A DNA stretch of 45,798 nucleotides from Bacteroidia bacterium (GTDB lineage Bacteria; Bacteroidota; Bacteroidia; Chitinophagales; Chitinophagaceae): NCBI GenBank assembly GCA_030427635.1, contig JAUIBA010000031.1, positions 1-45,798 of the forward strand, read 5' to 3'. Positions 8,421 through 17,442 of this stretch are shown here, one piece after another. Position numbers and translations under genes: made by a program. The notes under the pieces are model-generated. The model worked only from the letters and a program-made list of their open reading frames with translations, did not search any database and had not been told where the DNA came from. Positions within the stretch are counted from its first letter, which is position 1. The number at the start of each line of letters is the position of its first letter.

Positions 8421-8873
8421 TTATTGGTTCAGTTTTTGCCAGTTGGCATCAGCATTCCTTTTCAGCCGCTGCTCATCTTTATTCCATAGTTTCAGCGTGT
8501 TATTGAACAGGTGGTTGTAATACAGGTAAAGCCTGCCATCTATGATTTTATAGGTTTCCGGGTCTACCGTTACTTTTTCTCCGGTATTGCCCATGGCATA
8601 GGCACACCAGCCTCCATACTGTGGCATATATTTTTCAGGGTTTTTCCTGAATGCTGCCTGATTGGTTTTGTCAGAGAAATAGTAAACAGCTCCCTGCCAT
8701 GTAAGCGCCAGTTCTTTTTTACCTTTTACAGGCTCATTGTGAAAATAGCTTACCGCATCATATCCTTCCAGCGCGATACCTTTTTCCAGATTTAGTTTTG
8801 CAGGTTGTGCTGTAGCTGTGCCGGTTATTAATGTCAGCAACATCAGCCACGACAGGAGTTTCTTCATGTGCAT
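8421..8873 (-). CDS. Secreted YHS domain protein
   Basis: 150 residues; a second ATG at 8867 gives the cleaner signal peptide (MKKLLSWLMLL...TAQ). The mature part has the YHS pattern: LEGYDAVSYF, a beta segment, FRKNPEKYMPQYGGWCAY, then a DG-LYLYYN strand. YHS domains are small metal- or heme-associated modules; this periplasmic, stand-alone type is common in Bacteroidota and has no defined role. A perfect TAACTTTG promoter element lies 14 bp upstream of the first ATG. Confidence 0.88.
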   Translation of the reverse strand: MHMKKLLSWLMLLTLITGTATAQPAKLNLEKGIALEGYDAVSYFHNEPVKGKKELALTWQGAVYYFSDKTNQAAFRKNPEKYMPQYGGWCAYAMGNTGEKVTVDPETYKIIDGRLYLYYNHLFNNTLKLWNKDEQRLKRNADANWQKLNQ

Positions 8874-8886
8874 ATTATTACGGTTA

Positions 8887-8894
8887 CAAAGTTA
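8887..8894 (-). promoter_or_regulatory. -7 element (TAACTTTG) for the YHS gene
   Basis: Perfect TAnnTTTG on the minus strand, 14 bp before the ATG at 8873. No clear -33 TTG was found at the right distance. Confidence 0.5.
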
Positions 8895-8935
8895 TCCCGG
8901 TCTGGCAGTATGCATTGTCGGATGGCCGACAGTTA

Positions 8936-9841
8936 TCAGCGGCTACTATATCTCAGTGTCAGCACCAGTGCGCGGGTCAGCCCATCGGGGCGGCTGTCGC
9001 GTACTATCATTGGAGTACCACCCACCAGCTCAAAGATTCCCGCTGCGCATTTGTACCGGGCGCTGCCTGCTATGTTTAAGGTAAGCCCGTCACTGCCGGT
9101 AAGTGTGGCTCTGGCGCCATTATTATCTATATAGGTATCTTCTCCCAGATGATAAATGAGTAAAGGCCCCAGGGAGAGCGTCACACGCTGCACCTGCAGT
9201 GTGCCGTCCAGCCTGAGCAGTACATCGCCTTGCCGCTCCAGTTTGCGTGAGTCAAAGTATATGTATTCCTGAGGTAGTAAGGGCGTCATAATTCCGGAGG
9301 CATAGGTATTCTGGTTATACTGTATCAATGGCTGCTGATAACCTACCGCTACCGAAAGGTATCGGGCAAATTTCACTCCGGCACCTGCTATCAGGTCGGT
9401 AGTGCCCAGAGACGACTGATAGGGCATAGGGAGCACTTTGCCATTATCCATACCATTGGCATTGCCGCTACCTATACGGGTACCAATAGTAGCTGAAAAT
9501 TTCTTGCGAAACTTTCGGGTAAGAGTGATGATAGGGTCTCCCATACCTGCATAGCTGCCCAGGTTGCCATCGGCATAGCTGAATGGCACCTTCACTTCCA
9601 GTTGGTCTTTTGATGTAAGCTGCAGCCGGGCTTCTGCCTGCAGGGATAAGATGAGTGTGCTGTTCTCACCTATACCCGCGGTCACAGCCGCACCATAGCT
9701 GTTGCCATGTGTAAGATTGTCTGTTACACCTGTCTGCATAGCGCCTGCGCTGCAAAAGCCGGCGTCAGAGCAGCCCTGTGCTTTCATGTGCATAGGCAGT
9801 ACTATCCATGACAGAGCGCATAGTAATATCATTCTGTTCAT
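8936..9841 (-). CDS. Outer-membrane beta-barrel protein (transporter-like)
   Basis: 301 residues with a signal peptide (hydrophobic to MKAQ). The mature sequence alternates polar and hydrophobic residues in about 12 short amphipathic strands and ends in an aromatic/basic strand (LTLRYSSR), as expected of an outer-membrane barrel. The overall pattern resembles putative outer-membrane transporters of the phenol-degradation/FadL-like type, but that is only a loose resemblance. An early cysteine pair (GCSDAGFCSAG) just after the signal peptide is unusual for a barrel. It is followed by the YHS gene on the same strand. Confidence 0.6.
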   Translation of the reverse strand: MNRMILLCALSWIVLPMHMKAQGCSDAGFCSAGAMQTGVTDNLTHGNSYGAAVTAGIGENSTLILSLQAEARLQLTSKDQLEVKVPFSYADGNLGSYAGMGDPIITLTRKFRKKFSATIGTRIGSGNANGMDNGKVLPMPYQSSLGTTDLIAGAGVKFARYLSVAVGYQQPLIQYNQNTYASGIMTPLLPQEYIYFDSRKLERQGDVLLRLDGTLQVQRVTLSLGPLLIYHLGEDTYIDNNGARATLTGSDGLTLNIAGSARYKCAAGIFELVGGTPMIVRDSRPDGLTRALVLTLRYSSR

Positions 9842-9898
9842 AAACTGATTATTTTCAGGTGAGACAATGAAAAAATATTATGCGATTTGGGTATAACC

Positions 9899-10882
9899 TC
9901 AGCGCTTTATAAAGGATATGCCTTTGCCGGCATAGCCTTCTATCTGCACGGTATATATGCCGGGGGCAAGTGTATGTATGTCTATTGTATTGGCAGTAGA
10001 TGATACGGAGGTTCGCGTTACTGCATTGCCCGCGGCATCAATAACAATAGCCTGTGTTTCCCGCTCTATACCATTGATGGTAATGGTATGACTGGCGGGG
10101 TTAGGGAATATACGCAGTCCGCTTTTCATTGCCATGTTACCTGTTGCCGTAGCAGGTGGCAGCAATGCCGACCTGCCTGCCTGTACTACATACTTATCGC
10201 TACGTTGCAGAATGGCCATGCCATATATCCTGTTCCTGTTCCATGCACTATGCACGGGCAGTGTTACAGCATATACCAGTGAGTCACCTACAGCAGCCGG
10301 TGCAGTAATAGAAAGAGATGTATTTCCCCAAAGCGCCTTTCTGAATACATCCATGCTCATGGGCTCACCATTGGCAGCAGCTACAAAAAGGGTGTCTTCT
10401 ACCAGTGCACCAAAGAGGTCCAGAGAAGTAAGTGATGAGGTATCTACCTTTTTTACCGAGACAGTAGTAGCTACTGAGTCAGCACCTTTGGCGTCTATGG
10501 TTACTGATACAGAAAAAGAAGTAGTAACCGGAAGCTGAGAACTGAATATTGCAGGGTTTGCCCAGGGCGATGGTACTATTGTACCGCCTACAGCCAATCG
10601 CGGTGTAGCGCCATATACCCCATAGAAGTTGGTACGTGCATCGGCCTCAGGCTTATTGTGCTGATTTAATGGGCATGCAGCATATGGGGCGCTGGGGTAA
10701 TAGGCTATATGCAATACCTGAGGAAATGATGACAGATTATTAAACAGTGGTGGATTGGCCAGCGCACATACACTGCAGTATGTATTGGTAAAGTGCTCGG
10801 CTATAACGGTGCGTGGTATTTGCTGGGCTTTGGCAGCCATTGTAGCAAGGCACAGTACGATAAGGGATAGTGTAGCTCTCAT
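9899..10882 (-). CDS. Omp28-related thioredoxin-like protein with T9SS sorting domain
   Basis: 327 residues with a signal peptide (MRATLSLIVLCLATMAAKAQ). The mature N-terminus has EHFTNTYCSVCALANP, matching the FTGxxCxxC start of Omp28-like, thioredoxin-fold proteins. The last ~80 residues are a T9SS type A domain (IFPNPASHTITI ... LAPGIYTVQI), so it is predicted to cross the outer membrane. The function of Omp28 proteins is poorly defined (surface adhesion or redox). The minus-strand upstream region contains TAACTTCG (10899-10906), one mismatch from the -7 consensus. Confidence 0.82.
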   Translation of the reverse strand: MRATLSLIVLCLATMAAKAQQIPRTVIAEHFTNTYCSVCALANPPLFNNLSSFPQVLHIAYYPSAPYAACPLNQHNKPEADARTNFYGVYGATPRLAVGGTIVPSPWANPAIFSSQLPVTTSFSVSVTIDAKGADSVATTVSVKKVDTSSLTSLDLFGALVEDTLFVAAANGEPMSMDVFRKALWGNTSLSITAPAAVGDSLVYAVTLPVHSAWNRNRIYGMAILQRSDKYVVQAGRSALLPPATATGNMAMKSGLRIFPNPASHTITINGIERETQAIVIDAAGNAVTRTSVSSTANTIDIHTLAPGIYTVQIEGYAGKGISFIKR

Positions 10883-11035
10883 ATAGTTATATTTTTTACG
10901 AAGTTAAGGTTGTTCACCTGTTCCACTTGTCGTATAGACGACAAACAGCCGCCTCTCTGTCAGTAATACCAGGCATGGGGAATTATCACCCATATAAGCC
11001 ATTGATATTTATTAACTTTAAGTGTATATTGGCAA

Positions 11036-13117
11036 ATGCTTTCATATATAAGATTATTGTCCCTCCTTCTGTTGCTCATGCTGCACTGTGCAGTATTGCA
11101 TGCACATAATGAACAATTGGCAGATAGCCTTACAAAAGCATTGACACAACTACCCGAAAGGGATACTACACGTATTCATGTATACAATAAGCTCGGGCGT
11201 ATATACATGACTACAGATGCTCCCAGAGCCAGGGGGTATCTGCAGCAGTCATTAACATTGGCGCAAAGCATGCATTTCGGTAAAGGGGAGGCTGAAGTAT
11301 ATAATGTACTCGCTATGATTTATGACCATGAGGGAAATTACAGGGATGCCGGTACACACTATCATACAGCCATAAGCATTGCCTCAAAGCTGGATGACCC
11401 ACTGAAGACAGCAAAGCTATGGGATAATCTGGGTGGGCTGTTAATGAGGGAGGGGCGGCTGGATAGTGCACATATTGCTTTTCAGAAGTCGCTGCAGCTG
11501 AAGGAACCCCTGGGAGATGTCAGGGCAATAGCGCTCACACTGGACCAGATAGGCAATCTGCATCTGATGCAGAGCAGGTATAAACAGGCAGTAGCGCATT
11601 ATCTGAAGGCACTGCGAATGAAAGAGAGCATACCTGACAATGATGGTCCGGTAGGCATTAGCTATCTGCTGCTGGCTGCGGCATATTATGAAATGGAGCA
11701 GCAGGAGGAAGCATTGAAATATTATGATAAGGCACTAGCCATAAAGAAGAACAGTGATGACCTGGAGGCACTACTGGCTATATACCTTAACCGCTCCTTT
11801 CTGTATACCGATATGAAACGTTTTGACGAAGCGCTTGCCGATAATCAGGCAGCGCTGGAGATACTGAAAACGAATACCAATGTTGCAGCCATGACAGGAT
11901 GCTACAATAGTATGGGGGGCATATATAAAGCTATGGGCAGGACAGAGGATGCACTTAAGTATTTTCGTATGGCTTTGCAGATATCCGTAAAGGCAGGCGA
12001 CAATAATATGACTGCAACCCTATGCAACAGCATAGGTGAGATGCTCACACAGCAGGGACGTTTTTCTGCGGCACTCAGTTATCTGGAAGATGGCAGGGCT
12101 GCAGCACTAGCCGCAGATGTACCTGGATATCTGAAAGAGAATTATCTGGCCAGTGCAGCCGCATATGAGGGGATGGGCGACTACCGTAGTGCATACCGGT
12201 ATCATAAACTGTTCAGCGACATGAGAGATTCGCTGCTGAACAAAACCAGTACAGAGCAGGTGGCCGAAATGCGGGAAAAGTATGAGTCAGAGAAAAAAGA
12301 ACGTGAGATATTACAGTTGAGTGAAAAGCAACAGACGCAGCAGCTGGTCATAGAGAAACGAAACAGGCAACTGGCAATGTCAGCCGGCGCTATTACATTG
12401 TTGGTGCTGTTTGGTCTGTTATTATTTGGCTACATACGTGTAAGGCAGCGGTCCCGCCTGGCGCTCGCAGCAGCTAATACCGAAAAAGTGCGTGCAGAAA
12501 CAATACTGGAAACAGAACAGGCTGAACGCAGGCGTATAGCAAAGGACCTGCACGATGAGTTAGGGTCGGGCATCTCCCGTATTGTTCTCTCTAATGAGCT
12601 GGCAAAAAAACATATTAATGGCAATGGTGCGCTTAACAGCACACTGATGAGCATTGACCGTACGGTGTCTGAACTGGCAGGAAATATGAATAGCCTCATA
12701 TGGGCGCTTCAGACAGAGAGCGTGACACTGGGTGGTCTTATGGCCCGTATGCGGGAATATGGGAGCGACTTTTTTGAAGATTCATCTATCACCCCTCATT
12801 TTACATTTTCTCAGGTGCCGGAAGACATGGCTATTTCCCGCGATATGCTGAAAGATATCTTTCTTGTATATAAGGAGGCACTGAATAATGCGCTCAAATA
12901 TTCGCAGGCAAGCCGTATTGACATTGAGGTCACATTAGATAATACAACACTCAGGCTATGCATAGCTGATAATGGAACCGGTTTAGAAATACCGGTACGA
13001 AGCACAGGCGGAAATGGTATCCGCAATATGAAGCACCGTATAGAGCGGTATGGGGGGCACTTTAATATAAGTGGAGCGGAAACAGGTACTGTAATTAATG
13101 TAGAAGTACCTGTATAG
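11036..13117 (+). CDS. TPR-containing sensor histidine kinase
   Basis: 693 residues. A signal peptide or anchor (residues 1-24) is followed by about nine tetratricopeptide repeats (residues ~30-390, with motifs such as ALKYYDKALAIKK and GRTEDALKYFRMAL), a coiled coil (~395-440), one membrane helix (~447-467), a HisKA_3 dimerisation domain with RIAKDLHDELGSG (phosphoacceptor near His506), and a HATPase domain with NNALKYSQAS and DNGTGL. The sensor TPR part is predicted to be periplasmic and the kinase cytosolic. This NarL/LytR-type architecture is common in Bacteroidota. No response regulator lies next to it, so it is an orphan kinase here. TAACTTTA just upstream resembles a weak -7 element. 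Confidence 0.92.
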   Translation: MLSYIRLLSLLLLLMLHCAVLHAHNEQLADSLTKALTQLPERDTTRIHVYNKLGRIYMTTDAPRARGYLQQSLTLAQSMHFGKGEAEVYNVLAMIYDHEGNYRDAGTHYHTAISIASKLDDPLKTAKLWDNLGGLLMREGRLDSAHIAFQKSLQLKEPLGDVRAIALTLDQIGNLHLMQSRYKQAVAHYLKALRMKESIPDNDGPVGISYLLLAAAYYEMEQQEEALKYYDKALAIKKNSDDLEALLAIYLNRSFLYTDMKRFDEALADNQAALEILKTNTNVAAMTGCYNSMGGIYKAMGRTEDALKYFRMALQISVKAGDNNMTATLCNSIGEMLTQQGRFSAALSYLEDGRAAALAADVPGYLKENYLASAAAYEGMGDYRSAYRYHKLFSDMRDSLLNKTSTEQVAEMREKYESEKKEREILQLSEKQQTQQLVIEKRNRQLAMSAGAITLLVLFGLLLFGYIRVRQRSRLALAAANTEKVRAETILETEQAERRRIAKDLHDELGSGISRIVLSNELAKKHINGNGALNSTLMSIDRTVSELAGNMNSLIWALQTESVTLGGLMARMREYGSDFFEDSSITPHFTFSQVPEDMAISRDMLKDIFLVYKEALNNALKYSQASRIDIEVTLDNTTLRLCIADNGTGLEIPVRSTGGNGIRNMKHRIERYGGHFNISGAETGTVINVEVPV

Positions 13118-13263
13118 CATGAAGACGGGATATATGTCTGTATTGTATTGACCATCTGTATGTATATATTCCGTTTCTACTGTGTTTCCGCACTATGTTA
13201 TTAGTATCGTATAGTCTGTGGTGAATCAGATTCAGGTACGTACATCATTATTGGCAAATGCCC

Positions 13264-13271
13264 TACTTTTG
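13264..13271 (+). promoter_or_regulatory. -7 element (TACTTTTG) for the RND permease
   Basis: Perfect TAnnTTTG, 23 bp before the ATG at 13295. A TTG at 13251 is too close to be a -33 element, so the upstream half is unclear. Confidence 0.45.
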
Positions 13272-13294
13272 AACCGGTATAGATATAGTACTGC

Positions 13295-16200
13295 ATGAGC
13301 CTTCCTTCATTATCATTGCGTCGCCCTGTCCTGGCCATCGTGCTCAATATTATTATTGTAGTTTTTGGTGCCATAGGCTTTAAGATGCTAGGCATAAGGG
13401 ATTATCCATCCATTGATCCGCCTATTATCAATGTTAAGACTACTTATGCCGGTGCCAACCCTGATGTTATAGAATCTCAGATTACCGAGCCGCTGGAAAA
13501 GTCTATCAATGGTATAGCAGGTGTAAAGAATATATCATCTACCAGTCTGCAGGGCACCAGTAGTATCAGTGTGGAGTTTGACCTTTCTGTAGATCTGGAG
13601 GCCGCAGCTAATGATGTCCGTGACAAAGTATCGCAGGCAACCAGAAGCTTACCGCAGAATATTGACGGGGTACCTGTAGTGTCAAAGGCCGATGCCAGCA
13701 GCACTCCTATCATATCCATGACGGTGCAGAGTATGACCCGTAACCCTATGCAGCTTACCGACTATGCCGAAAATGTGCTGCTGGAGCGTCTTCAAACCAT
13801 ACCGGGGGTAAGTAGCATACAGATATGGGGACAGAAGTCATATGCCATGCGCCTGTGGCTGGACCCGTTGAAGATGGCTGGTTACGGCATTACGTTTACC
13901 GATGTGCAGGCGGCGCTGGATAAGCAGAATATTGAGCTGCCCGCGGGCAAAATATCCGGTTCAGGCACAGAATTGTCAGTACGTACGCTGGGGCGGCTTA
14001 CCACCGAGGAGGAGTTTAACGACCTTATTATAAAGAATGTAGACAGTACAGACATTCACTTTCGGGATATAGGAGAGGCAATACTGGGTGCTGTAAATGA
14101 GGAAACACAGCTAAAAGAGAGTGGCACACCCATGGTGGCATTGGCTATCATACCGCAGCCGGGCTCTAACTATGTGGCTATTGCCGATGAGTTCTACAAG
14201 CGCTATGAGCATATAAAGCGCGAAATACCGGCCGACTTTAAGGTAGATATAGCAATGGATACTACCTCTTTTATCAAGAAGTCAATATCTGAGGTAGAGG
14301 AAACACTGCTCATAGCTTTTCTGCTGGTTATCATCATTATTTATCTGTTCTTCCGCGATTGGTTAATTGCTTTCCGTCCGCTTATAGATATTCCGGTGAG
14401 TCTTATAGGGGCATTCTTTATCATGTATATGATGGGCTTTACCATTAATATACTCAGTCTGCTGGCTATAGTACTGGCTACCGGGCTGGTGGTGGATGAT
14501 GGTATCGTGGTCACGGAAAACATATTCCGTAAGATAGAGCAGGGCATGGATAAGCACCGTGCAGCAAAGGAGGGGAGTGAGGAGATATTCTTTGCGGTCA
14601 TTTCTACATCTATCACACTGGCGGTGGTATTCCTTCCCATCATATTTCTGCAGGGTTTTACAGGACGTTTGTTCCGGGAGTTTGGTGTTGTGGTAGCAGG
14701 GGCAGTGCTGCTTTCTGCCTTTGTATCACTTACACTCACACCGGTACTGAACGTACTTATGACGCGTGATGTGCATAAGCCATCCCGCTTTTATACAGCC
14801 AGTGAGCCCTTCTTTCAGTGGATGGAGCGCTCATACAAAGGTGGGCTGGAATGGATTATGCGCAGGCGGTGGCTGGCGCTCAGTGGCGTAGCCGCATGTT
14901 TCATACTTATATGGGTTATAGGCCGCAGCCTGCAGAGTGAGCTGGCGCCGCTGGAAGACCGTAGTCGTTTCCGTCTTATGATATCAGCGCCGGAGGGCAC
15001 CTCCTACGATGCTATGGATAAGTATGTGGATGAGCTGGTAGATGTAATGATAGACAGCGTGCCGGAAAAGCAGGTGATACTGTCTATTACCGCACCGGGT
15101 TTTTCCAACGGTTCTGTTAACTCCGGTATGGCCAATGTGCGCCTGTCAGAGCCGCAGGATAGGCAGCGTACACAGGCGCAGATAGTGCAGGAAGTAGCAA
15201 AGGGCCTGCAGAAAAAGAACTTTGGTAAGGCATTCCCCATTCAGGAGCAGACTATTGCTGTGCGTCGTGCAGGTAGTGCTTTTCCTGTCGTTTTTGTATT
15301 GCAGAATATTGACTTCAGCAAGCTGCAGAAAGTACTCCCCGTTTTTCTTGATGAGGCCAGTGCCGATAAGACGTTTCAGGGGGTGGATGTGGACCTTAAG
15401 TTCAATAAGCCTGAAATATCAGTAAGCATAGACCGGGCAAAAGCGTCTGATATGGGTATAGCCATCAGTGATGTGTCGCAGACCTTACAGTTTGCACTCA
15501 GCAATGGTCGTATGGGGTATTTCACCATGACCGGTAAGCAGTATCAGGTCATAGGCCAGGTGTTTCGTGCCAGTCGTGATGAGCCGGTAGACCTTAGCCA
15601 GTATTATGTGCGTACGCGTAGTGGTCAGTTGGTGTCTCTGGACAATGTCGTTACTGTAAGTGAATCCACCAGTCCGTCGCAGATATACCACTACAACCGT
15701 TACAAGTCAGCCACAGTCTCTGCCAACCTTGCCGAGGGTAAAACCATTGGAGATGGTATAGAAGCAATGAAAGCTATCTATGAAAAGCTCACAAAAGAAA
15801 AGCTCATAGATGATAGTTTCAGTTATTCACTGGCAGGCTCCTCGCAGGATTATGTAGAAAGCTCATCCAATACCTCATTTGCGTTCCTGCTGGCGCTGGG
15901 GCTTATATACCTCATTCTTGCCGCCCAGTTCGATAGCTTTGTAGATCCGCTTATTATTATGCTCACCGTACCGCTGGCACTGGCGGGAGCATTACTTACA
16001 CTCTGGGCTTTCGGGCAAACGCTGAATATCTTCTCTCAGATAGGTATGATTATGCTCATTGGGCTGGTAACCAAGAATGGTATCCTTATTGTAGAGTATT
16101 CCAATCATTTGCGGGAGCGTGGCGCATCAAAAGTCAGCGCAGCTATAGAAGGGGCATCGCTGCGTATGCGTCCTATATTAATGACCAGTCTCGCCATGGT

Positions 16201-16390
16201 ATTTGGAGCTGTACCTATTGCACTCTCTTTGGGCGCGGCCTCTACCAGCCGCAAACCGCTGGGGCTGGTGATAGTAGGTGGGGTAATGTTTTCGCTGGTG
16301 CTCTCATTATATATAGTACCGGTTATTTACACCTTCCTCTCCCGTCGTAAGGTGAGTAAGGCTGCAATGACGGATAAGTTGGGTGAGTAG
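13295..16390 (+). CDS. RND family efflux permease (AcrB-like, HAE1 type)
   Basis: 1031 residues, normal length for a hydrophobe/amphiphile efflux (HAE1) permease. It has twelve membrane helices in the usual 1+5+1+5 order, with two large periplasmic porter loops. Proton-relay residues are present: the adjacent aspartates D401-D402 in GLVVDDGIVV, and K927 in GLVTKNGILIVEY (equivalents of AcrB D407/D408 and K940). It exports drugs, detergents or lipids by proton exchange. Unusually, no membrane-fusion protein or TolC-like channel gene lies beside it, so partners must be encoded elsewhere or it works in a different arrangement. Confidence 0.95.
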   Translation: MSLPSLSLRRPVLAIVLNIIIVVFGAIGFKMLGIRDYPSIDPPIINVKTTYAGANPDVIESQITEPLEKSINGIAGVKNISSTSLQGTSSISVEFDLSVDLEAAANDVRDKVSQATRSLPQNIDGVPVVSKADASSTPIISMTVQSMTRNPMQLTDYAENVLLERLQTIPGVSSIQIWGQKSYAMRLWLDPLKMAGYGITFTDVQAALDKQNIELPAGKISGSGTELSVRTLGRLTTEEEFNDLIIKNVDSTDIHFRDIGEAILGAVNEETQLKESGTPMVALAIIPQPGSNYVAIADEFYKRYEHIKREIPADFKVDIAMDTTSFIKKSISEVEETLLIAFLLVIIIIYLFFRDWLIAFRPLIDIPVSLIGAFFIMYMMGFTINILSLLAIVLATGLVVDDGIVVTENIFRKIEQGMDKHRAAKEGSEEIFFAVISTSITLAVVFLPIIFLQGFTGRLFREFGVVVAGAVLLSAFVSLTLTPVLNVLMTRDVHKPSRFYTASEPFFQWMERSYKGGLEWIMRRRWLALSGVAACFILIWVIGRSLQSELAPLEDRSRFRLMISAPEGTSYDAMDKYVDELVDVMIDSVPEKQVILSITAPGFSNGSVNSGMANVRLSEPQDRQRTQAQIVQEVAKGLQKKNFGKAFPIQEQTIAVRRAGSAFPVVFVLQNIDFSKLQKVLPVFLDEASADKTFQGVDVDLKFNKPEISVSIDRAKASDMGIAISDVSQTLQFALSNGRMGYFTMTGKQYQVIGQVFRASRDEPVDLSQYYVRTRSGQLVSLDNVVTVSESTSPSQIYHYNRYKSATVSANLAEGKTIGDGIEAMKAIYEKLTKEKLIDDSFSYSLAGSSQDYVESSSNTSFAFLLALGLIYLILAAQFDSFVDPLIIMLTVPLALAGALLTLWAFGQTLNIFSQIGMIMLIGLVTKNGILIVEYSNHLRERGASKVSAAIEGASLRMRPILMTSLAMVFGAVPIALSLGAASTSRKPLGLVIVGGVMFSLVLSLYIVPVIYTFLSRRKVSKAAMTDKLGE

Positions 16391-16400
16391 TGGTTGATGG

Positions 16401-16832
16401 TCAGATGGCCGGAAATCTTTCCAGCTCAAACTTTATTTCCCCTTTGCCATAGGTGCCGGTTTCCTTCCAGCCTGCTGCCCGGTAGAAGCCTGCCGCTCTG
16501 GTGCCGGGGGCTGTACTCAGCCATATGGGTTTATCTGTCTGCTCAAAATACCACCGCAGCATAGTATCGTGCAGCATGCTGCCTATTCCTCTTTTTTCAT
16601 ATTCAGGTAGCAGAAACAATGCCCATACATTATTGTGCTCAATGTCTGCAATGGCAAAGCCCACAACCTTATTGTCAGTTTCACACAGCCATCCCTTACC
16701 CCATTGAGTAAGGTAGGTTACATAGGCGGCATCAGGCACAAGGGCCGGGTCTGATAATGCATTTTCATGTACCGAATTACGTACCAGTTGCAGCGCAGGT
16801 ATATCTGCTATTGTAGCTTCTCTTATTATCAT
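16401..16832 (-). CDS. GNAT family N-acetyltransferase
   Basis: 143 residues. It shows the GNAT fold pattern: N-terminal IREATIADIPAL, a VVGFAIADIE strand, the acetyl-CoA loop LPEYEKRGIGSMLHD (motif A, RGxGxG-like), and C-terminal FYRAAGWKETG. The substrate is unknown. Its start codon overlaps the stop of the GyrI-like pseudogene by 4 bp, showing that the two were a translationally coupled pair before the upstream gene broke. Confidence 0.9.
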   Translation of the reverse strand: MIIREATIADIPALQLVRNSVHENALSDPALVPDAAYVTYLTQWGKGWLCETDNKVVGFAIADIEHNNVWALFLLPEYEKRGIGSMLHDTMLRWYFEQTDKPIWLSTAPGTRAAGFYRAAGWKETGTYGKGEIKFELERFPAI

Positions 16833-17242
16833 TGGTCATTCAGCTTTATAAGGCATCTTACATTGGTTCGGTTCAGATATAGCTCCATGCAGTAGCCATC
16901 AGCAGCTACATCAGGCTCCTGTAGTAGTTGGTGGAATGTCTGACCTATAAGTCGTGTTTCGCTCATGAAGTTGTGTATCACGTCACCATTGTATTTGCCC
17001 TTTCTAATAATAAAGGATTCAAAATCAGTATCAGGTATCCCATCATCATCCCGGAGGCTCACCGCTGCATTATAAATAACTCCTCTTTTATTGTTTCCCC
17101 ATGACACGCCATAATAGTTACGTTCGTTACAAGGTGGATATGCAGCATGCAGGCGCTACCATATGGCAGGTAGTCCTGCTGAGAATGAGTTGGCAGTGAG
17201 GTGAAAGACTATAACCCCGTTTCTGATGATGTATATTTCCAC
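16829..17242 (-). pseudogene. GyrI-like effector-binding protein, broken by an in-frame TAG
   Basis: Downstream of a GTG at 17107 a 92-residue frame reads as the C-terminal two-thirds of a GyrI-like/AraC effector-binding domain (ESFIIRKGKYNG...; GQTFHQLL; DGYCMELYLN; VRCLIKLND). The same frame continues upstream with family-like residues (ERNYYGVSWG; before that RLHAAYP), then meets TAG at 17156-17158, then continues with HLTANSFSAGLPAIW back to a GTG at 17242. The stop sits inside the conserved W-x-x-LHA stretch, where homologues I recall have Q, E or K, so a single substitution (CAG, GAG or AAG to TAG) explains it. TAG ends many intact genes in this window, so it is a true stop here. The remnant may still be translated from 17107. 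It could also be a sequencing error. Confidence 0.6.
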
Positions 17243-17442
17243 ACTTGTGAAAATAAGTATTATTCAGACTGGTCACGTTGACTATACAGGTTGTTTTTTT
17301 GCATGTCAAATGCCTTCAGCATGAATATGCATCTGTCTGCATCATGATAAAAGATATTTTAGCTTCCGCTTATACCTGCTTGCCTTAAATATTTCATTCT
17401 TGTTTTTAGCGCTGTTTTATATTTTTATGGCAGATAATTCAA

